From: Clostridia bacterium
GTDB taxonomy: Bacteria; Bacillota_A; Clostridia; Oscillospirales; CAG-272
Length of the DNA stretch: 64,000 nucleotides
Reading direction: 5' to 3'
Assembly: GCA_017462125.1 (NCBI GenBank)
Contig: JAFTRQ010000133.1
Location: forward strand, 1 to 64,000
Numbering within the stretch: the stretch's first letter is position 1; each line of letters opens with the position of its first letter. Under the pieces are notes generated by a model. That model searched no databases, was not told the origin of the DNA, and saw only the letters and a program-made list of their open reading frames with translations. The position numbers and the translations under genes were made by a program. This document shows, in pieces, positions 8,401-17,639 of this stretch.

Positions 8401-9201
8401 ATGGCATTCGCAACCGACGGTCTGATCACCCGCGTTACAGACGTGGGCGTCAGCGATAAGCTTGTCAATATCATCACCCCCGATCGCGGGCGTATCGGTG
8501 TGTTTGTCAAGGGCGGACGTTCGCCTAACAGCAAGCTGACCCCCGTTTCGCAGCTGTTTACGTACGCAAATTTTGAAATATATGAGAAAAACTCTGCGTA
8601 TGTGATGCGCGGCGGCTTGATCATTCGACCCTTTTACGAATTATCCATTGATATTGAAAAAATCGCAGTCGCAACCTATCTTTGTGATCTTGCAAATGAA
8701 TTGACCGATGAGGACGTTGGCTGTGAAGCGCTTCTGAAGCTGCTTTTGAACTCGCTTCATCTGATCTGCAAGGGAGAGAAGGATATTGCCGCGATCAAGT
8801 CGGTGTTTGAGCTTCGTGCAGCGGCTATGTCGGGATATTTGCCCGAGCTGTCGGGCTGTACCTACTGTGGTGCGCAGGAGTCGGAAATGACGTATCTCGA
8901 CGTGATGGGCGGACGGTTGATCTGCAGTGATTGCCTTTCAAAGCACAATGCGCGCCCGCGGGTGATCTCAAAGGAGTTTGACGACATACCCGAGGCAAGC
9001 GTGCTGTGCGGACTGTCGCCTGCGGCGCTTGCGGCTTTGCGGTTTATTATATGCTCACCACCCGGTAAGGCTTTTTCCTTTGAGCTGAAGGACCCCGAGG
9101 ATCTTCGCGTGCTCTCGCGAGCAACCGAGTCGTATATTCTCAACCATTTGGGGCGCGGCTTTGATTCCTTGGACTTTTATAAGGCGGTAAAAGAAAAATA
9201 A
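8401..9201 (+). CDS. recO: DNA repair protein RecO
   Basis: A 266-residue RecO, which loads RecA in the RecFOR recombination-repair pathway. An N-terminal OB-fold (about 1-80, starting with the usual TDGLITRVTDVGVSDKL) is followed by a helical domain. A C4 zinc finger is built from CTYC (about 153-156) and CSDC (about 175-178), as in Gram-positive RecO. AAAGGAG precedes the ATG. It directly follows era, as in many Clostridia. Confidence 0.95.
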   Translation: MAFATDGLITRVTDVGVSDKLVNIITPDRGRIGVFVKGGRSPNSKLTPVSQLFTYANFEIYEKNSAYVMRGGLIIRPFYELSIDIEKIAVATYLCDLANELTDEDVGCEALLKLLLNSLHLICKGEKDIAAIKSVFELRAAAMSGYLPELSGCTYCGAQESEMTYLDVMGGRLICSDCLSKHNARPRVISKEFDDIPEASVLCGLSPAALAALRFIICSPPGKAFSFELKDPEDLRVLSRATESYILNHLGRGFDSLDFYKAVKEK

Positions 9202-9202
9202 T

Positions 9203-9508
9203 ATGGCAGATATCATAGAACTGATTTTGGCGATTCTTGCAGAAATATTCGTAGATGTATTTGGGAGAGTATTCATATTTTTTATTCCAGAAGAAAAATT
9301 CACCCCAAAATTGCAAAAGGCGCTGTCGGTAGTCGCCTTGGTGATTGCAATTCTGTTTTTTGCGATGCTGGGTTTTGGAATTTCGCTTTTGTTCACAGAG
9401 GGAATCCATTTTGTTCTTGGCTGGATTTTCATCGGTGTAGGGGTGGTGTACATTACTACTTGTGTTATTTTAAATGGTATTATCAAATCCAAGAAAAAGC
9501 ACAAATAA
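9203..9508 (+). CDS. small membrane protein, unknown
   Basis: A 101-residue hydrophobic protein with three likely membrane segments (about 3-28, 40-60 and 64-90) and a basic C-terminus (KSKKKHK). The ATG follows the recO stop by a single base, so it is probably translated by coupling. I know no family for it. A bidirectional terminator follows within 10 bp. Confidence 0.6.
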   Translation: MADIIELILAILAEIFVDVFGRVFIFFIPEEKFTPKLQKALSVVALVIAILFFAMLGFGISLLFTEGIHFVLGWIFIGVGVVYITTCVILNGIIKSKKKHK

Positions 9509-9510
9509 CA

Positions 9511-9536
9511 AAAAAGGGCGACATCGCCCTTTTTGT
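9511..9536. terminator. bidirectional terminator after the recO operon
   Basis: AAAAAGGGCG and CGCCCTTTTT form a perfect stem around ACAT. The flanking A- and T-runs allow it to act for both the plus-strand operon and the minus-strand TIGR04086-type gene. Confidence 0.85.
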
Positions 9537-10025
9537 TTACCCAAACCGTCTTTTCCCGGGCTTTTGCCTTCTTTGGATATTGCCGGCAAAGGCGCCCAAT
9601 ACCGTAAAGAGAATTGCAATCGCGTGCAGAAGGGCGGTTTGCCAAAATTCATACCCCGATGAGGGCAGACCGCGCAGAATGACCGACAACAAAATCGAGA
9701 TGACCGTGATCATCCCTCCGCATACGATCCCACAGAGCAGAGGCGCTTCCTTCACCTTCTTCGCGCAGACGAAGCCGCCTGCGAACATAGAGGGGAGGAG
9801 AGCCGCGAGGGAGAGCGGAGAGAGAAGAATTGCGGGGTCGGTATTCGCGTACGCAACGGCGGTCATGATAAACAGCAGGATCGCACCTAAAGCAAGCGCG
9901 GTGAGCGTCCCTGTCAAAGCACTGCTCATAACCGTTGAAAGAAGAGAAGCATCCTCTTTTTCCCGACTCCTTGCGACAAGCGAGGCAGAGTGCGCAGGAA
10001 CGATGCTTCTTTGATTTTTTGCCAT
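9537..10025 (-). CDS. TIGR04086-type (YrzE-like) membrane protein
   Basis: A membrane protein of about 162 residues with four likely membrane segments (about 35-58, 64-85, 93-113, 125-146). Its layout matches the TIGR04086/YrzE family of Firmicutes, whose function is unknown. I place the start at the ATG at 10025, preceded by GGAGGCG. A longer frame starting at 10127 would run through the yajC end and is unlikely. The ribosome site lies inside a strong hairpin. In many Clostridia this family sits next to yajC, as here. Confidence 0.75.
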   Translation of the reverse strand: MAKNQRSIVPAHSASLVARSREKEDASLLSTVMSSALTGTLTALALGAILLFIMTAVAYANTDPAILLSPLSLAALLPSMFAGGFVCAKKVKEAPLLCGIVCGGMITVISILLSVILRGLPSSGYEFWQTALLHAIAILFTVLGAFAGNIQRRQKPGKRRFG

Positions 10026-10026
10026 A

Positions 10027-10082
10027 AAAAACGCCTCCGATATCATATATTCGCTAAAATATATGCGTATGGAGGCGTTTTT
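10027..10082 (-). promoter_or_regulatory. hairpin that is both yajC terminator and holder of the next ribosome site
   Basis: AAAAACGCCTCC and GGAGGCGTTTTT form a 12-bp outer stem, with an inner ATATAT/ATATAT pairing. It follows the yajC stop and ends in a T-run, so it reads as an intrinsic terminator. Its 3' arm is also the only Shine-Dalgarno sequence (GGAGG) for the downstream gene, whose ATG begins two bases after the stem. Confidence 0.7.
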
Positions 10083-10092
10083 ATTCATTTTG

Positions 10093-10419
10093 TCAGTCGA
10101 CTGTATCCTCGGCCTTAACGTCAACACGGCTGACCGCGCTCTTGAGAATGCGGATCTTAGTGCCGTCGCGGCTGGTTTCGATCACGCAGGTCTCTTCTTT
10201 AATGCTGACGACCTTGCCAATGATGCCACCGATGGTGGTGATCTCATCTCCAACCTGAAGGTTGTTTCTCATTGCCGACATTTCCTTCTCCTGCTTTTTC
10301 TGAGGGCGAATGCCGAAGAAATAGAAAACAACGAAGAGAACGACCATCAAGCCAACGGTAACCCACATAGAACCGCCGTTACCACCGTCGGTTGCTGTGA
10401 GAAGAAGTGTATTGAGCAT
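10093..10419 (-). CDS. yajC: preprotein translocase subunit YajC
   Basis: A 108-residue YajC, the small membrane subunit associated with SecDF-YajC in protein export. One N-terminal membrane segment (about 18-38, ending FFGIRPQKKQEKEM) precedes the conserved cytoplasmic domain with LQVGDEITTIGGIIGKV (about 55-71). The ATG at 10419 is preceded by AAAGGAA and gives the usual length. The longer start at 10467 adds 16 atypical residues. Confidence 0.93.
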   Translation of the reverse strand: MLNTLLLTATDGGNGGSMWVTVGLMVVLFVVFYFFGIRPQKKQEKEMSAMRNNLQVGDEITTIGGIIGKVVSIKEETCVIETSRDGTKIRILKSAVSRVDVKAEDTVD

Positions 10420-10593
10420 AATTTCGTTTCCTTTCTCTGATAATAGAAATTTCAACATCTTATTCATTGTACTTGTAATTGCTTATAAAGTCAACCGCTT
10501 ATTTGTAAATTTTTTTCTTTTGAAGATTTTTGCCCAAAAGAAAACCGAAAATGCACTCATTTTTCCCTGTGCTCAAAAAATTTGTCATAACAC

Positions 10594-10622
10594 TTGCATT
10601 TTTTAGTAATATGTGTTATACT
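10594..10622 (+). promoter_or_regulatory. promoter of rimM-trmD
   Basis: TTGCAT (10594-10599) and TATACT (10617-10622) with a 17-bp spacer, 44 bp upstream of the rimM start. Confidence 0.8.
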
Positions 10623-10665
10623 TAAGATGTATTACTATTTTTAAGTATCCGGAGACGTATATATT

Positions 10666-11181
10666 ATGGAAAAGAAAAAGTACCTTGAATGTGCCGTGAT
10701 CATCAATACGCACGGTGTGCGCGGAGACGTGAAGCTGGAATCTCTTTGCGACAGCCCCGAGGTTTTGGCAAGCCTTGAGCGCGTATTCGTGCAGGAAAAC
10801 GGCAGATACAGAGAGATCGAGGTTTTGCACGCATCGGTTTTCAAGCAGTTTGTTCTGGCGAGTCTTGACGGTGTTGACGATATGGACAAGGCGGCGGCAA
10901 TGAAGGGAACTATGCTGTATGCGGCAAGAGAGGACTTTGAGCTTGAGGAGGGCGATTTTTTCATCGCCGATCTGATCGGCTTGCCTGTGATTGACAATCT
11001 GAACGGCACGGTTTACGGCAAGATCAAGGACGTTATTAATCGCGGCGCGTCGGATATCTACGTGATCACGACTCCGTCGGGTGAGAGAATGATGCCCGTT
11101 GTAGAGGAGTTTGTGAAAAAAGTGGATCTTGACAACGGCGTTTTCGTGGAAACGATTCCCGGACTTTTGTCCGACGAGTGA
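10666..11181 (+). CDS. rimM: ribosome maturation factor RimM
   Basis: A 171-residue RimM, which binds ribosomal protein S19 and helps mature the 30S head. The N-terminal beta-barrel contains ECAVIINTHGVRGDVKLES (about 5-23). The C-terminal PRC-barrel contains DLIGLPVIDNLNGTVYGKI (about 104-122). CCGGAGA precedes the ATG. trmD follows 23 bp later, the standard rimM-trmD order. Confidence 0.95.
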   Translation: MEKKKYLECAVIINTHGVRGDVKLESLCDSPEVLASLERVFVQENGRYREIEVLHASVFKQFVLASLDGVDDMDKAAAMKGTMLYAAREDFELEEGDFFIADLIGLPVIDNLNGTVYGKIKDVINRGASDIYVITTPSGERMMPVVEEFVKKVDLDNGVFVETIPGLLSDE

Positions 11182-11204
11182 TTTCAGATCAAGAAGGATT
11201 CAAT

Positions 11205-11912
11205 ATGAGATTTGATATAATGACGCTGTTTCCCGACCTCGTGAATACGGTTTTGGGAGAGAGCATAATCGGGCGCGCGCAAAAAAGCGGAGCCGTAGAG
11301 ATCAATACCTATAATATCCGCGATTATTCGGAGGATAAGCACCGCAGAGTGGACGACACCCCGTACGGCGGCGGAAAGGGAATGCTGATGATGGCACCAC
11401 CGATCTACAACTGCTATACGGCTATTCTGAAAGCGCAGGAGGAGTCGGGCTTTGTACCCGAGAAGCGCCGCGTGATCTATATGTCGCCGGCAGGCAAGGT
11501 GCTGAATCAGAAGAAGGCCGAGGAGCTTGCAACGTACGACAACGTGATCATTCTTTGCGGTCACTATGAGGGCGTTGACCGCCGTATCATTGACGAGATC
11601 GTGGATGAAGAAGTGTCGATCGGTGATTTTGTGCTCACGGGTGGCGAGATCCCCGCAACCATTCTTGTGGATGCGGTCTCGCGCCTGTTGCCGGGAGTGC
11701 TGTCCGATCCCGAATGCTATGAAAAAGAGAGCATTTGCTCGGGAATGCTTGAATATCCCCAATATACAAGGCCCTATGAGTTCCATGGGGTCAAGGTGCC
11801 CGATGTGCTGATCTCGGGGCATCATGCCAATATTGATAAGTGGCGCGAGAAAACTGCGGAGGAGCTGACGAGAAAACAGCGCCCCGATCTGCTGACCGAA
11901 GAAAACGAGTAA
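11205..11912 (+). CDS. trmD: tRNA (guanine-N1-)-methyltransferase TrmD
   Basis: A 235-residue SPOUT-class enzyme that methylates G37 of tRNAs from S-adenosylmethionine. The start MRFDIMTLFPDL is canonical. The trefoil-knot region contains LCGHYEGVDRRI (about 110-121) and LTGGEIPATILVDA (about 142-155). The ATG at 11205 has AAGGA upstream. An upstream in-frame start at 11178 would overlap rimM and is rejected. It is cotranscribed with rimM. Confidence 0.96.
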   Translation: MRFDIMTLFPDLVNTVLGESIIGRAQKSGAVEINTYNIRDYSEDKHRRVDDTPYGGGKGMLMMAPPIYNCYTAILKAQEESGFVPEKRRVIYMSPAGKVLNQKKAEELATYDNVIILCGHYEGVDRRIIDEIVDEEVSIGDFVLTGGEIPATILVDAVSRLLPGVLSDPECYEKESICSGMLEYPQYTRPYEFHGVKVPDVLISGHHANIDKWREKTAEELTRKQRPDLLTEENE

Positions 11913-11955
11913 GACGGTCGAGGATGTAAAAAATGACCGAAGGGAGGTTTTGGCT

Positions 11956-13932
11956 GTGGCAAGAAAGAAAAAGGAAGAGCGCCGACGCTCGGGGTCCTTC
12001 TTTATCAACGCTGTGGATGCATTTACTGCGTTTATCTATTCATTCCTGAAGGGCGGTGAGACCAGTCGGAAAGTGCTGACAGACGATTCGTATTACCGCG
12101 AGAGCAGAACGGCACACGCTTTTGAAAAAAATGCAAGATCCTTGGTCAAGGACAGCAGTATTCAATATATTGGAACGTTTTTGGAGCAAAGCACAACAAT
12201 GCGTGCAGCCGGCGCGTTCAGATCCTTTTTGGCTGCATTAAGCCTTAACGTGTACGGTATATTCTCGATTGTATACGGGCTTGTGTCGATAGTTATGTAC
12301 TATCTTTCGTACGTATTGAACGGCAAAAACGAGCACGGAGCCTCTGCGCTACTCTTTGCGGGAATCCTGATCGTATGCGCCGTGCCGATGCTGATGACCT
12401 CCCGCTCTGCCGTATCTGTCTTAGCCGAGAGCGTGATCATGCGAAAAATTCTGCTTTCCTTCCTCGGTTTACCTGTTGAAAAGCTGAATACACGAAAGCA
12501 GATCGGCGGCAATGAGTATATGCTTTTGTCTGCGTTTTTGGCTATTCTTTTCGGAATTTTCACCTATTTCGTACACGTATTGTATATACCGATCCTTTTC
12601 GGTGTGGTCGTAATGATCTCTTTGATCTCGTCACATCCGGAGGCGGGAGTTGTGATCACGGTTGCAGTTGCTCCGTTTTTACAGTTTACCAATGAGCCTG
12701 AGCTGATCCTTGCCGTGCTGATCCTCGGAACGATGGCATCGTACGTCGGCAAGCTTATCAGACATCGCAGAACCGTTATTTTTTCTGCGGAATGCATCCT
12801 TGTATTTCTGTTTTGTGCTTTTATTCTGGCGTCAAGTATTTTTGCCGTCGGAGGAGCAGAGACCCTGCAGGAGTCTGTTCTCACGATCATTGTGATCGTT
12901 GGCGGCTTCTTTTTGACCTACAGCCTGATGGAGACGGAAAAGCGTCTTGCGGCGTGTATGAGGATTCTGACGGTATCCTTTATCTCGCTTTGTCTGGCAG
13001 GTCTTTGGAATCTGTTTTATAACGGTATCGCGGATGGCGTGATCTATTCGATGCGTGAAAGCGTACGACCGATTTTTGAAAACAATATCATTTATATTGC
13101 CGATGATGCGTCGGTGTTCGGCGTATTTGCGGTGTTGATGACCCCGTTGATCTTTGCATATATGGCAAAGCGGAAAAGCGCAACGGGATTTGCGTCGGCA
13201 TTGGCCTTTTTGGCAGTCATCGTGTTTGCGGCTTTTATTTACGGAACGTATGAGACCGTCGTTGCCATCGTGATCGAGTTTTTCCTGTTCTGGCTGATCT
13301 ACAGTCATAAAACGATGACAGCATTGATCTTTTTGGCGCTTCCCGTTGCGATCCTTGCGATGCTCTATCCTTACGCGGCAACGCGTTACGACTTACCTGA
13401 GATCGGAGAGCTGTTCAAGGGCCTCCTGCCCCTCGGCTTTGCGGATTCCTCTGCCCATCTGAGCGTGATCGAGCACACCGTTGAAATGCTGAAGGACGGC
13501 AATCTGATGGGAATCGGAGCAGGAAAGCACGCGTTTGAAGCGGTCTATCCCGCTTATGCGGATGCTGTATCTGCGGGTGCGGATAATCCTGCCTCGCTTT
13601 GGCTCCAAATCATTTGTTGGTCCGGTGTTGGCGGCATGGCGGTATTTGTTGTTCTGGCTTTGCTGATTGCCAGAAACTCCTTGGGACAGCTGTCCTGCTC
13701 GCGAGAGCGAACGATGCGCCCCGAGGTGTTGGCTCTTTTCTGTAGCGTATTTACAGCGATGATCTTCGGTAGTGTTAACTGCATTTGGGACGACGTCAGA
13801 ATGCTATATCTGTTCTGGACCTGTGTGGGCCTTTTGGCGGCATACATCAGAGAAGCCAGGGAGGCAGAGGATCGAAAGCTTGCCGATTATGCAAGGGACG
13901 ATGACAACACCGATATTGAGTTGAGATTTTAA
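11956..13932 (+). CDS. O-antigen-ligase-like polytopic membrane protein
   Basis: About 658 residues with roughly 12-14 membrane segments after a charged N-terminal tail (KKKEERRRSG). The C-terminal half resembles the Wzy_C/O-antigen ligase superfamily, with a polar outer loop around residues 480-540 containing GNLMGIGAGKHAFEAVYP, a pattern common in WaaL/Wzy-like proteins. It may ligate or polymerise a surface glycan, but substrate and reaction are unknown. GTG at 11956 has GGAGG at good spacing. TTG at 11950 is too close to it. Two single-pass membrane proteins follow in the same transcript. Confidence 0.75.
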   Translation: MARKKKEERRRSGSFFINAVDAFTAFIYSFLKGGETSRKVLTDDSYYRESRTAHAFEKNARSLVKDSSIQYIGTFLEQSTTMRAAGAFRSFLAALSLNVYGIFSIVYGLVSIVMYYLSYVLNGKNEHGASALLFAGILIVCAVPMLMTSRSAVSVLAESVIMRKILLSFLGLPVEKLNTRKQIGGNEYMLLSAFLAILFGIFTYFVHVLYIPILFGVVVMISLISSHPEAGVVITVAVAPFLQFTNEPELILAVLILGTMASYVGKLIRHRRTVIFSAECILVFLFCAFILASSIFAVGGAETLQESVLTIIVIVGGFFLTYSLMETEKRLAACMRILTVSFISLCLAGLWNLFYNGIADGVIYSMRESVRPIFENNIIYIADDASVFGVFAVLMTPLIFAYMAKRKSATGFASALAFLAVIVFAAFIYGTYETVVAIVIEFFLFWLIYSHKTMTALIFLALPVAILAMLYPYAATRYDLPEIGELFKGLLPLGFADSSAHLSVIEHTVEMLKDGNLMGIGAGKHAFEAVYPAYADAVSAGADNPASLWLQIICWSGVGGMAVFVVLALLIARNSLGQLSCSRERTMRPEVLALFCSVFTAMIFGSVNCIWDDVRMLYLFWTCVGLLAAYIREAREAEDRKLADYARDDDNTDIELRF

Positions 13933-13955
13933 CGTTATTCCGGGAGGAATTGATT

Positions 13956-14600
13956 ATGGCAGAATTCAAAAATTATGGGCGCGATGGCAATCAGAGCGAT
14001 CTGCGTCAGGCGGATTCGGAGAAATCCTTTGGTGCTCCCGCGCAGAATCCTATCACCGAGAGCGTTGGTGTGAAGATCGGTGATAGCATCGGAGGAGCTA
14101 CTAAGGCAAAGAAAAAAGCGGGACGGCTGCCTGTTATTGTGGATATTATCACCGGCATATTGCTGTTGGTTGTGGTAATCGGCATATTTGTGGGTGCGTA
14201 TTATCTTTTCAGATATTATGCTGATGATTATGAGGGCGTTGACGTTGAGTATACCTTCATCTGTGTATCGGAGGAGGCAGGGGAGATCAACTACCGTACC
14301 CTGCGAAACAAGGAGCTTTATCTGGATACTGCGGATAATACCTTGTATTTCGGTGACGTGGTTTCGGCAGAGCTGTACGATCTTCAGAACGAAGCCGGCG
14401 AGATGATGCTGGTCGTTGTGGTAGAAGCCAACGTGAAATATAAGAGCGGTGAAGGATATACCGTTAACGATTGTAAGATCGCCGTTGGAAGTGAATATAC
14501 CCTGCGCTCGGGTAACGTTGAGATCAGCGGCACGATCGTTGAGCTAGTGCCCGCGAATGCCAAGGCTACTGCGCGAAATGCTGTAGGAGGAGGTAACTGA
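13956..14600 (+). CDS. single-pass membrane protein, unknown
   Basis: A 214-residue protein. An N-terminal polar region of about 60 residues contains Gly/Asp/Gln-rich sequence and a basic KAKKKAGR patch. One membrane segment (about 70-92) and an outer beta-rich domain (about 100-205) follow. The ATG at 13956 is preceded by GGGAGG. The outer domain has the same topology as the next gene product. I do not recognise a characterised family. The gene sits between an O-antigen-ligase-like gene and a DUF4330-like gene, hinting at an envelope role. Confidence 0.7.
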   Translation: MAEFKNYGRDGNQSDLRQADSEKSFGAPAQNPITESVGVKIGDSIGGATKAKKKAGRLPVIVDIITGILLLVVVIGIFVGAYYLFRYYADDYEGVDVEYTFICVSEEAGEINYRTLRNKELYLDTADNTLYFGDVVSAELYDLQNEAGEMMLVVVVEANVKYKSGEGYTVNDCKIAVGSEYTLRSGNVEISGTIVELVPANAKATARNAVGGGN

Positions 14601-14601
14601 T

Positions 14602-15201
14602 ATGGCAAACGAACGTAAGGAAAAAAGACGCGTTAACGTTTTTGACGTTGTCATACTTTTACTTTTGCTTTGTCTTGTGGCAAGCTTTGTCTACAGGATA
14701 TATATGGGCATTGACAAGGATAAGGCAAGCGTTAACGACGCATACTACGTTATGAGCTTTGAGTGCGATCGGGAATATGACAGCTTGCTGCGCTATCTTG
14801 AAAGCGGAGACGCCGTGTATTTCGCGGCTGACGGAAAGCTGTTGGGTTACCTTTATGCAGGAGAGGACAGCGAAAACGGCGCGATCTATGAGATCATTGA
14901 TGATATCCCCACCTTTGCGGGAGACCAGATCGGTACGGAAGCGCAGGAGGAATCGGAGACCGAGGCGGGCGTTGGAGAATACGACAACTCTCTCTATCAG
15001 CCCTCGGCACTTCCCGAGCAAACCTATAAATATGTCCGTATCGGTGGACAGATAGGCTTGAATTCCGAAACGGTAAAGGTCAAGAACGGAAGCTATTATT
15101 TCATTGGAGAAACCAACTTCACGGTTGGCAGCGTGATCGAGGTCTATACCGACGATGCTGTGTTTACAATTAAGGTCGTAAATATTGAAATCATCGAGTA
15201 A
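14602..15201 (+). CDS. DUF4330-like membrane protein
   Basis: A 199-residue protein with a basic N-terminus (KEKRRVNVFDVVI), one membrane segment (about 15-36) and an outer domain. A Glu-rich stretch in the middle (about 112-128) precedes a C-terminal beta domain containing VGSVIEVYTDDAVFTIKV. The N-terminal arrangement resembles DUF4330 proteins of Firmicutes, though I hold this family call loosely. AGGAGG precedes the ATG, which lies one base after the stop of the previous gene, so the two are translationally coupled. Confidence 0.65.
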   Translation: MANERKEKRRVNVFDVVILLLLLCLVASFVYRIYMGIDKDKASVNDAYYVMSFECDREYDSLLRYLESGDAVYFAADGKLLGYLYAGEDSENGAIYEIIDDIPTFAGDQIGTEAQEESETEAGVGEYDNSLYQPSALPEQTYKYVRIGGQIGLNSETVKVKNGSYYFIGETNFTVGSVIEVYTDDAVFTIKVVNIEIIE

Positions 15202-15293
15202 ATAAGTTCGTTTTGTGATTGAATTTTGTATTTGTTGTGTATATTGCCAAAAATAAAGTGTGAATATGTAGAAAAAATATATAATTTTTACTC

Positions 15294-15322
15294 TTGATTT
15301 TGGCATTGTTTTTTGTTATACT
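15294..15322 (+). promoter_or_regulatory. promoter of ptsH
   Basis: TTGATT (15294-15299) and TATACT (15317-15322) with 17 bp between them. The remaining leader to 15409 shows no clear structured element. Confidence 0.75.
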
Positions 15323-15409
15323 ATTGATAGCCGAAGCTGTATCGGTTTTATTGCCGTCAGCATTTGGAGATTTGTATATAAACCTTACATATAAATAGGA
15401 GTAGAACAA

Positions 15410-15673
15410 ATGAAAACTCGTGAAGTTGTGATCACAAATGCAAGCGGTCTCCACGCAAGACCTGCTACGTTCTTTATTCAGAAGGCGAATTGTTATAAGA
15501 GCACAATATTGATCGAAAAGGACGATCGCAAGGTCAATGCCAAGAGCTTGCTGGGCGTTCTCTCTCTCGGTATTGCGAAGGGCATGACTGTAACTCTCAT
15601 CGCTGACGGTCAGGACGAAGAGGCTGCGATCGACGGTCTTGTATCCCTTATCAATTCGGGATTTAACGAATAA
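15410..15673 (+). CDS. ptsH: phosphocarrier protein HPr
   Basis: An 87-residue HPr of the phosphoenolpyruvate sugar phosphotransferase system. His15 lies in GLHARPA and is the site phosphorylated by enzyme I. Ser46 in NAKSLLGVLSL is the HPr-kinase site used in catabolite repression. Having both residues marks it as HPr rather than Crh. It has its own promoter and terminator, so it is a single-gene unit separate from any ptsI in this window. GGAG lies upstream of the ATG. Confidence 0.95.
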   Translation: MKTREVVITNASGLHARPATFFIQKANCYKSTILIEKDDRKVNAKSLLGVLSLGIAKGMTVTLIADGQDEEAAIDGLVSLINSGFNE

Positions 15674-15691
15674 TAACCGAAGCGTGCAAAA

Positions 15692-15737
15692 AGTGCGGAG
15701 ACAGTATCTTAAAGCTTGAGACTGTCCCGCTCTTTTT
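15692..15737 (+). terminator. terminator of ptsH
   Basis: GCGGAGACAGT pairs with ACTGTCCCGC (one bulge) and is followed by TCTTTTTTT. Confidence 0.85.
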
Positions 15738-15781
15738 TTACAAAGCTTTAAACCGTAACGTGTCTGAAAGGAGAGTGCTTT

Positions 15782-17611
15782 ATGCCGATCAATGAAAATG
15801 AATTGAAGATATTGCTCGAGAAGGCGAACACTCTGCCTTTGCGCCCCGGTGTTTACATTATGAAAAACGCGGCGGGAAACGTGATCTACGTCGGTAAATC
15901 GCGCAAGCTGAAAAACCGTGTGTCGCAGTATTTCCAAAACAGTGAGAAAAACGCAAAGACCGCGGGAATGGTCAGGGCGGTCAAGGATTTTGACTATTAC
16001 GTGTGCGATACGGAGATCGAAGCCTTGTCGCTTGAGAATACGCTTATAAAGCAGTATTCACCGAAATATAATATTCGTCTGAAGGATGCGAAATCGTACC
16101 CCTATATCAAGATCACAGACGAGCTGTATCCCCGTCTCGTTATGACGAGGACGAGGGGAGAGAGCGGTAAATATTTCGGCCCGTATTCGGGAACTTCTAC
16201 GGTTTTTTCGGTGATCAACACCCTGTCGGGTATTCTTGCGTTGCCAACCTGTACGAGAAAATTTCCCAAGGACATCGGCAAGGAGAGGCCTTGTCTGTAT
16301 TATCAGATGGGCAAATGCTGTGGCGTTTGTACAGGCAACGTTGACGCTGACGAGTACCTTGAAAGGATCAAGCACGCGTCGGATATTCTGCGCGGCAATA
16401 CGGCGTCGGTCAAGAGGGAATTAACCGAGCAAATGTATGCTCACGCAGAAAACGAGAGATATGAGCTTGCGGCAAAGTGCCGCGATACCATCGCCGCTCT
16501 TGATCGATTGGGTCAGAAGCAAAAGGTTGTAGCGCCTTCGGATACGGAGCACGACGTGATCGGATTGTATAACGACGATCTGTGTTCTTGTATTTCGGTG
16601 TTTTTCATTCGCGACGGCGCCGTCAGCGACAAGCAGGAATTCGTATACGGTGCAGACCGTATCGTGGACGAGCAGAATATTGCGGCGTTTATCTGTGAGC
16701 TTTATCAGATAAGAGAATATATACCGAAGAGTATTTTGCTGTCCTTTGAGCTTGAGGAAGAGGAGCTCCAAACGCTTTCCGCGTATCTTTCCGACCGCGC
16801 GGGAAGAAGGGTTGTAGTTCGTACACCCGAGAGGGGAGATAACAGAACCTTATGCGAGATGGTGCGCGACAATGCGGCGGAAAGGGCGAAGAATTACCGA
16901 AACGAGGCGGAGAAGGACGAGAAGATATTGCTTCGCCTTGCTCAATTGCTTTCTCTGGAAACCTATCCCGAGCGGATCGAGGCGTACGATATATCAAACC
17001 TTGGTCACGAGCACATTACAGCCGGTATGATCGTTACCGAGGGAACAAAGTTCAAAAAGAGCGATTACCGAAGCTTTAAGATCTCGACTGTTACAGATGG
17101 CACAGACGATTATCAGAGTATGAGAGAGGCGCTTTATCGGAGACTGAATCACTTGGATGACGAGAGCGGATCATTTTCCCAGTTGCCCGATCTGATTTTG
17201 CTGGATGGCGGTAAGGGGCACGTTTCAACGGTGAGACAGTTGCTCGGTGAGATGGAGCTTGACATTCCCGTTTTCGGTATGGTTAAGGATGACTATCACA
17301 AGACCCGAGCGCTCTGTACCGATACCGAGGAGATCAGTATTGCCAAGGAAAACGCGCTCTTTGTCTTCATATATAAGATACAGGAAGAGGTCCACCGCTT
17401 CACGGTCTCAAAAATGGATACCGCCAAGCGAAAGACGCTTACGAAATCTTCTTTGACAAAGATAGATGGCATCGGAGATGCCAAGGCGAAGATATTGCTG
17501 AAGGCGTTTGGAGGAATCGGAAGGATCAAGACCGCCACGGTGGAGGAAATCGCCACTGTTAAAGGTATCAGTAAAACAGACGCTCAAAGAATATTTGAGT
17601 ATTTTCAGTAA
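15782..17611 (+). CDS. uvrC: excinuclease ABC subunit UvrC
   Basis: A 609-residue UvrC, the dual-incision nuclease of nucleotide excision repair. The GIY-YIG domain opens with RPGVYIMKN and IYVGKSRKLKNRV (about 20-50). A Cys-rich CxxxxGKCCGVCTG stretch lies near residue 170, the UVR motif near 205-235 and the RNase H-like domain at about 380-540. A C-terminal helix-hairpin-helix contains KIDGIGDAKAKILL and VKGISKTDAQRI. Full length. AAAGGAGAG precedes the ATG. uvrB and uvrA lie further downstream on the same strand. Confidence 0.97.
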   Translation: MPINENELKILLEKANTLPLRPGVYIMKNAAGNVIYVGKSRKLKNRVSQYFQNSEKNAKTAGMVRAVKDFDYYVCDTEIEALSLENTLIKQYSPKYNIRLKDAKSYPYIKITDELYPRLVMTRTRGESGKYFGPYSGTSTVFSVINTLSGILALPTCTRKFPKDIGKERPCLYYQMGKCCGVCTGNVDADEYLERIKHASDILRGNTASVKRELTEQMYAHAENERYELAAKCRDTIAALDRLGQKQKVVAPSDTEHDVIGLYNDDLCSCISVFFIRDGAVSDKQEFVYGADRIVDEQNIAAFICELYQIREYIPKSILLSFELEEEELQTLSAYLSDRAGRRVVVRTPERGDNRTLCEMVRDNAAERAKNYRNEAEKDEKILLRLAQLLSLETYPERIEAYDISNLGHEHITAGMIVTEGTKFKKSDYRSFKISTVTDGTDDYQSMREALYRRLNHLDDESGSFSQLPDLILLDGGKGHVSTVRQLLGEMELDIPVFGMVKDDYHKTRALCTDTEEISIAKENALFVFIYKIQEEVHRFTVSKMDTAKRKTLTKSSLTKIDGIGDAKAKILLKAFGGIGRIKTATVEEIATVKGISKTDAQRIFEYFQ

Positions 17612-17639
17612 TCGATAAATTTGGGTTTAGCGGGGAGAT

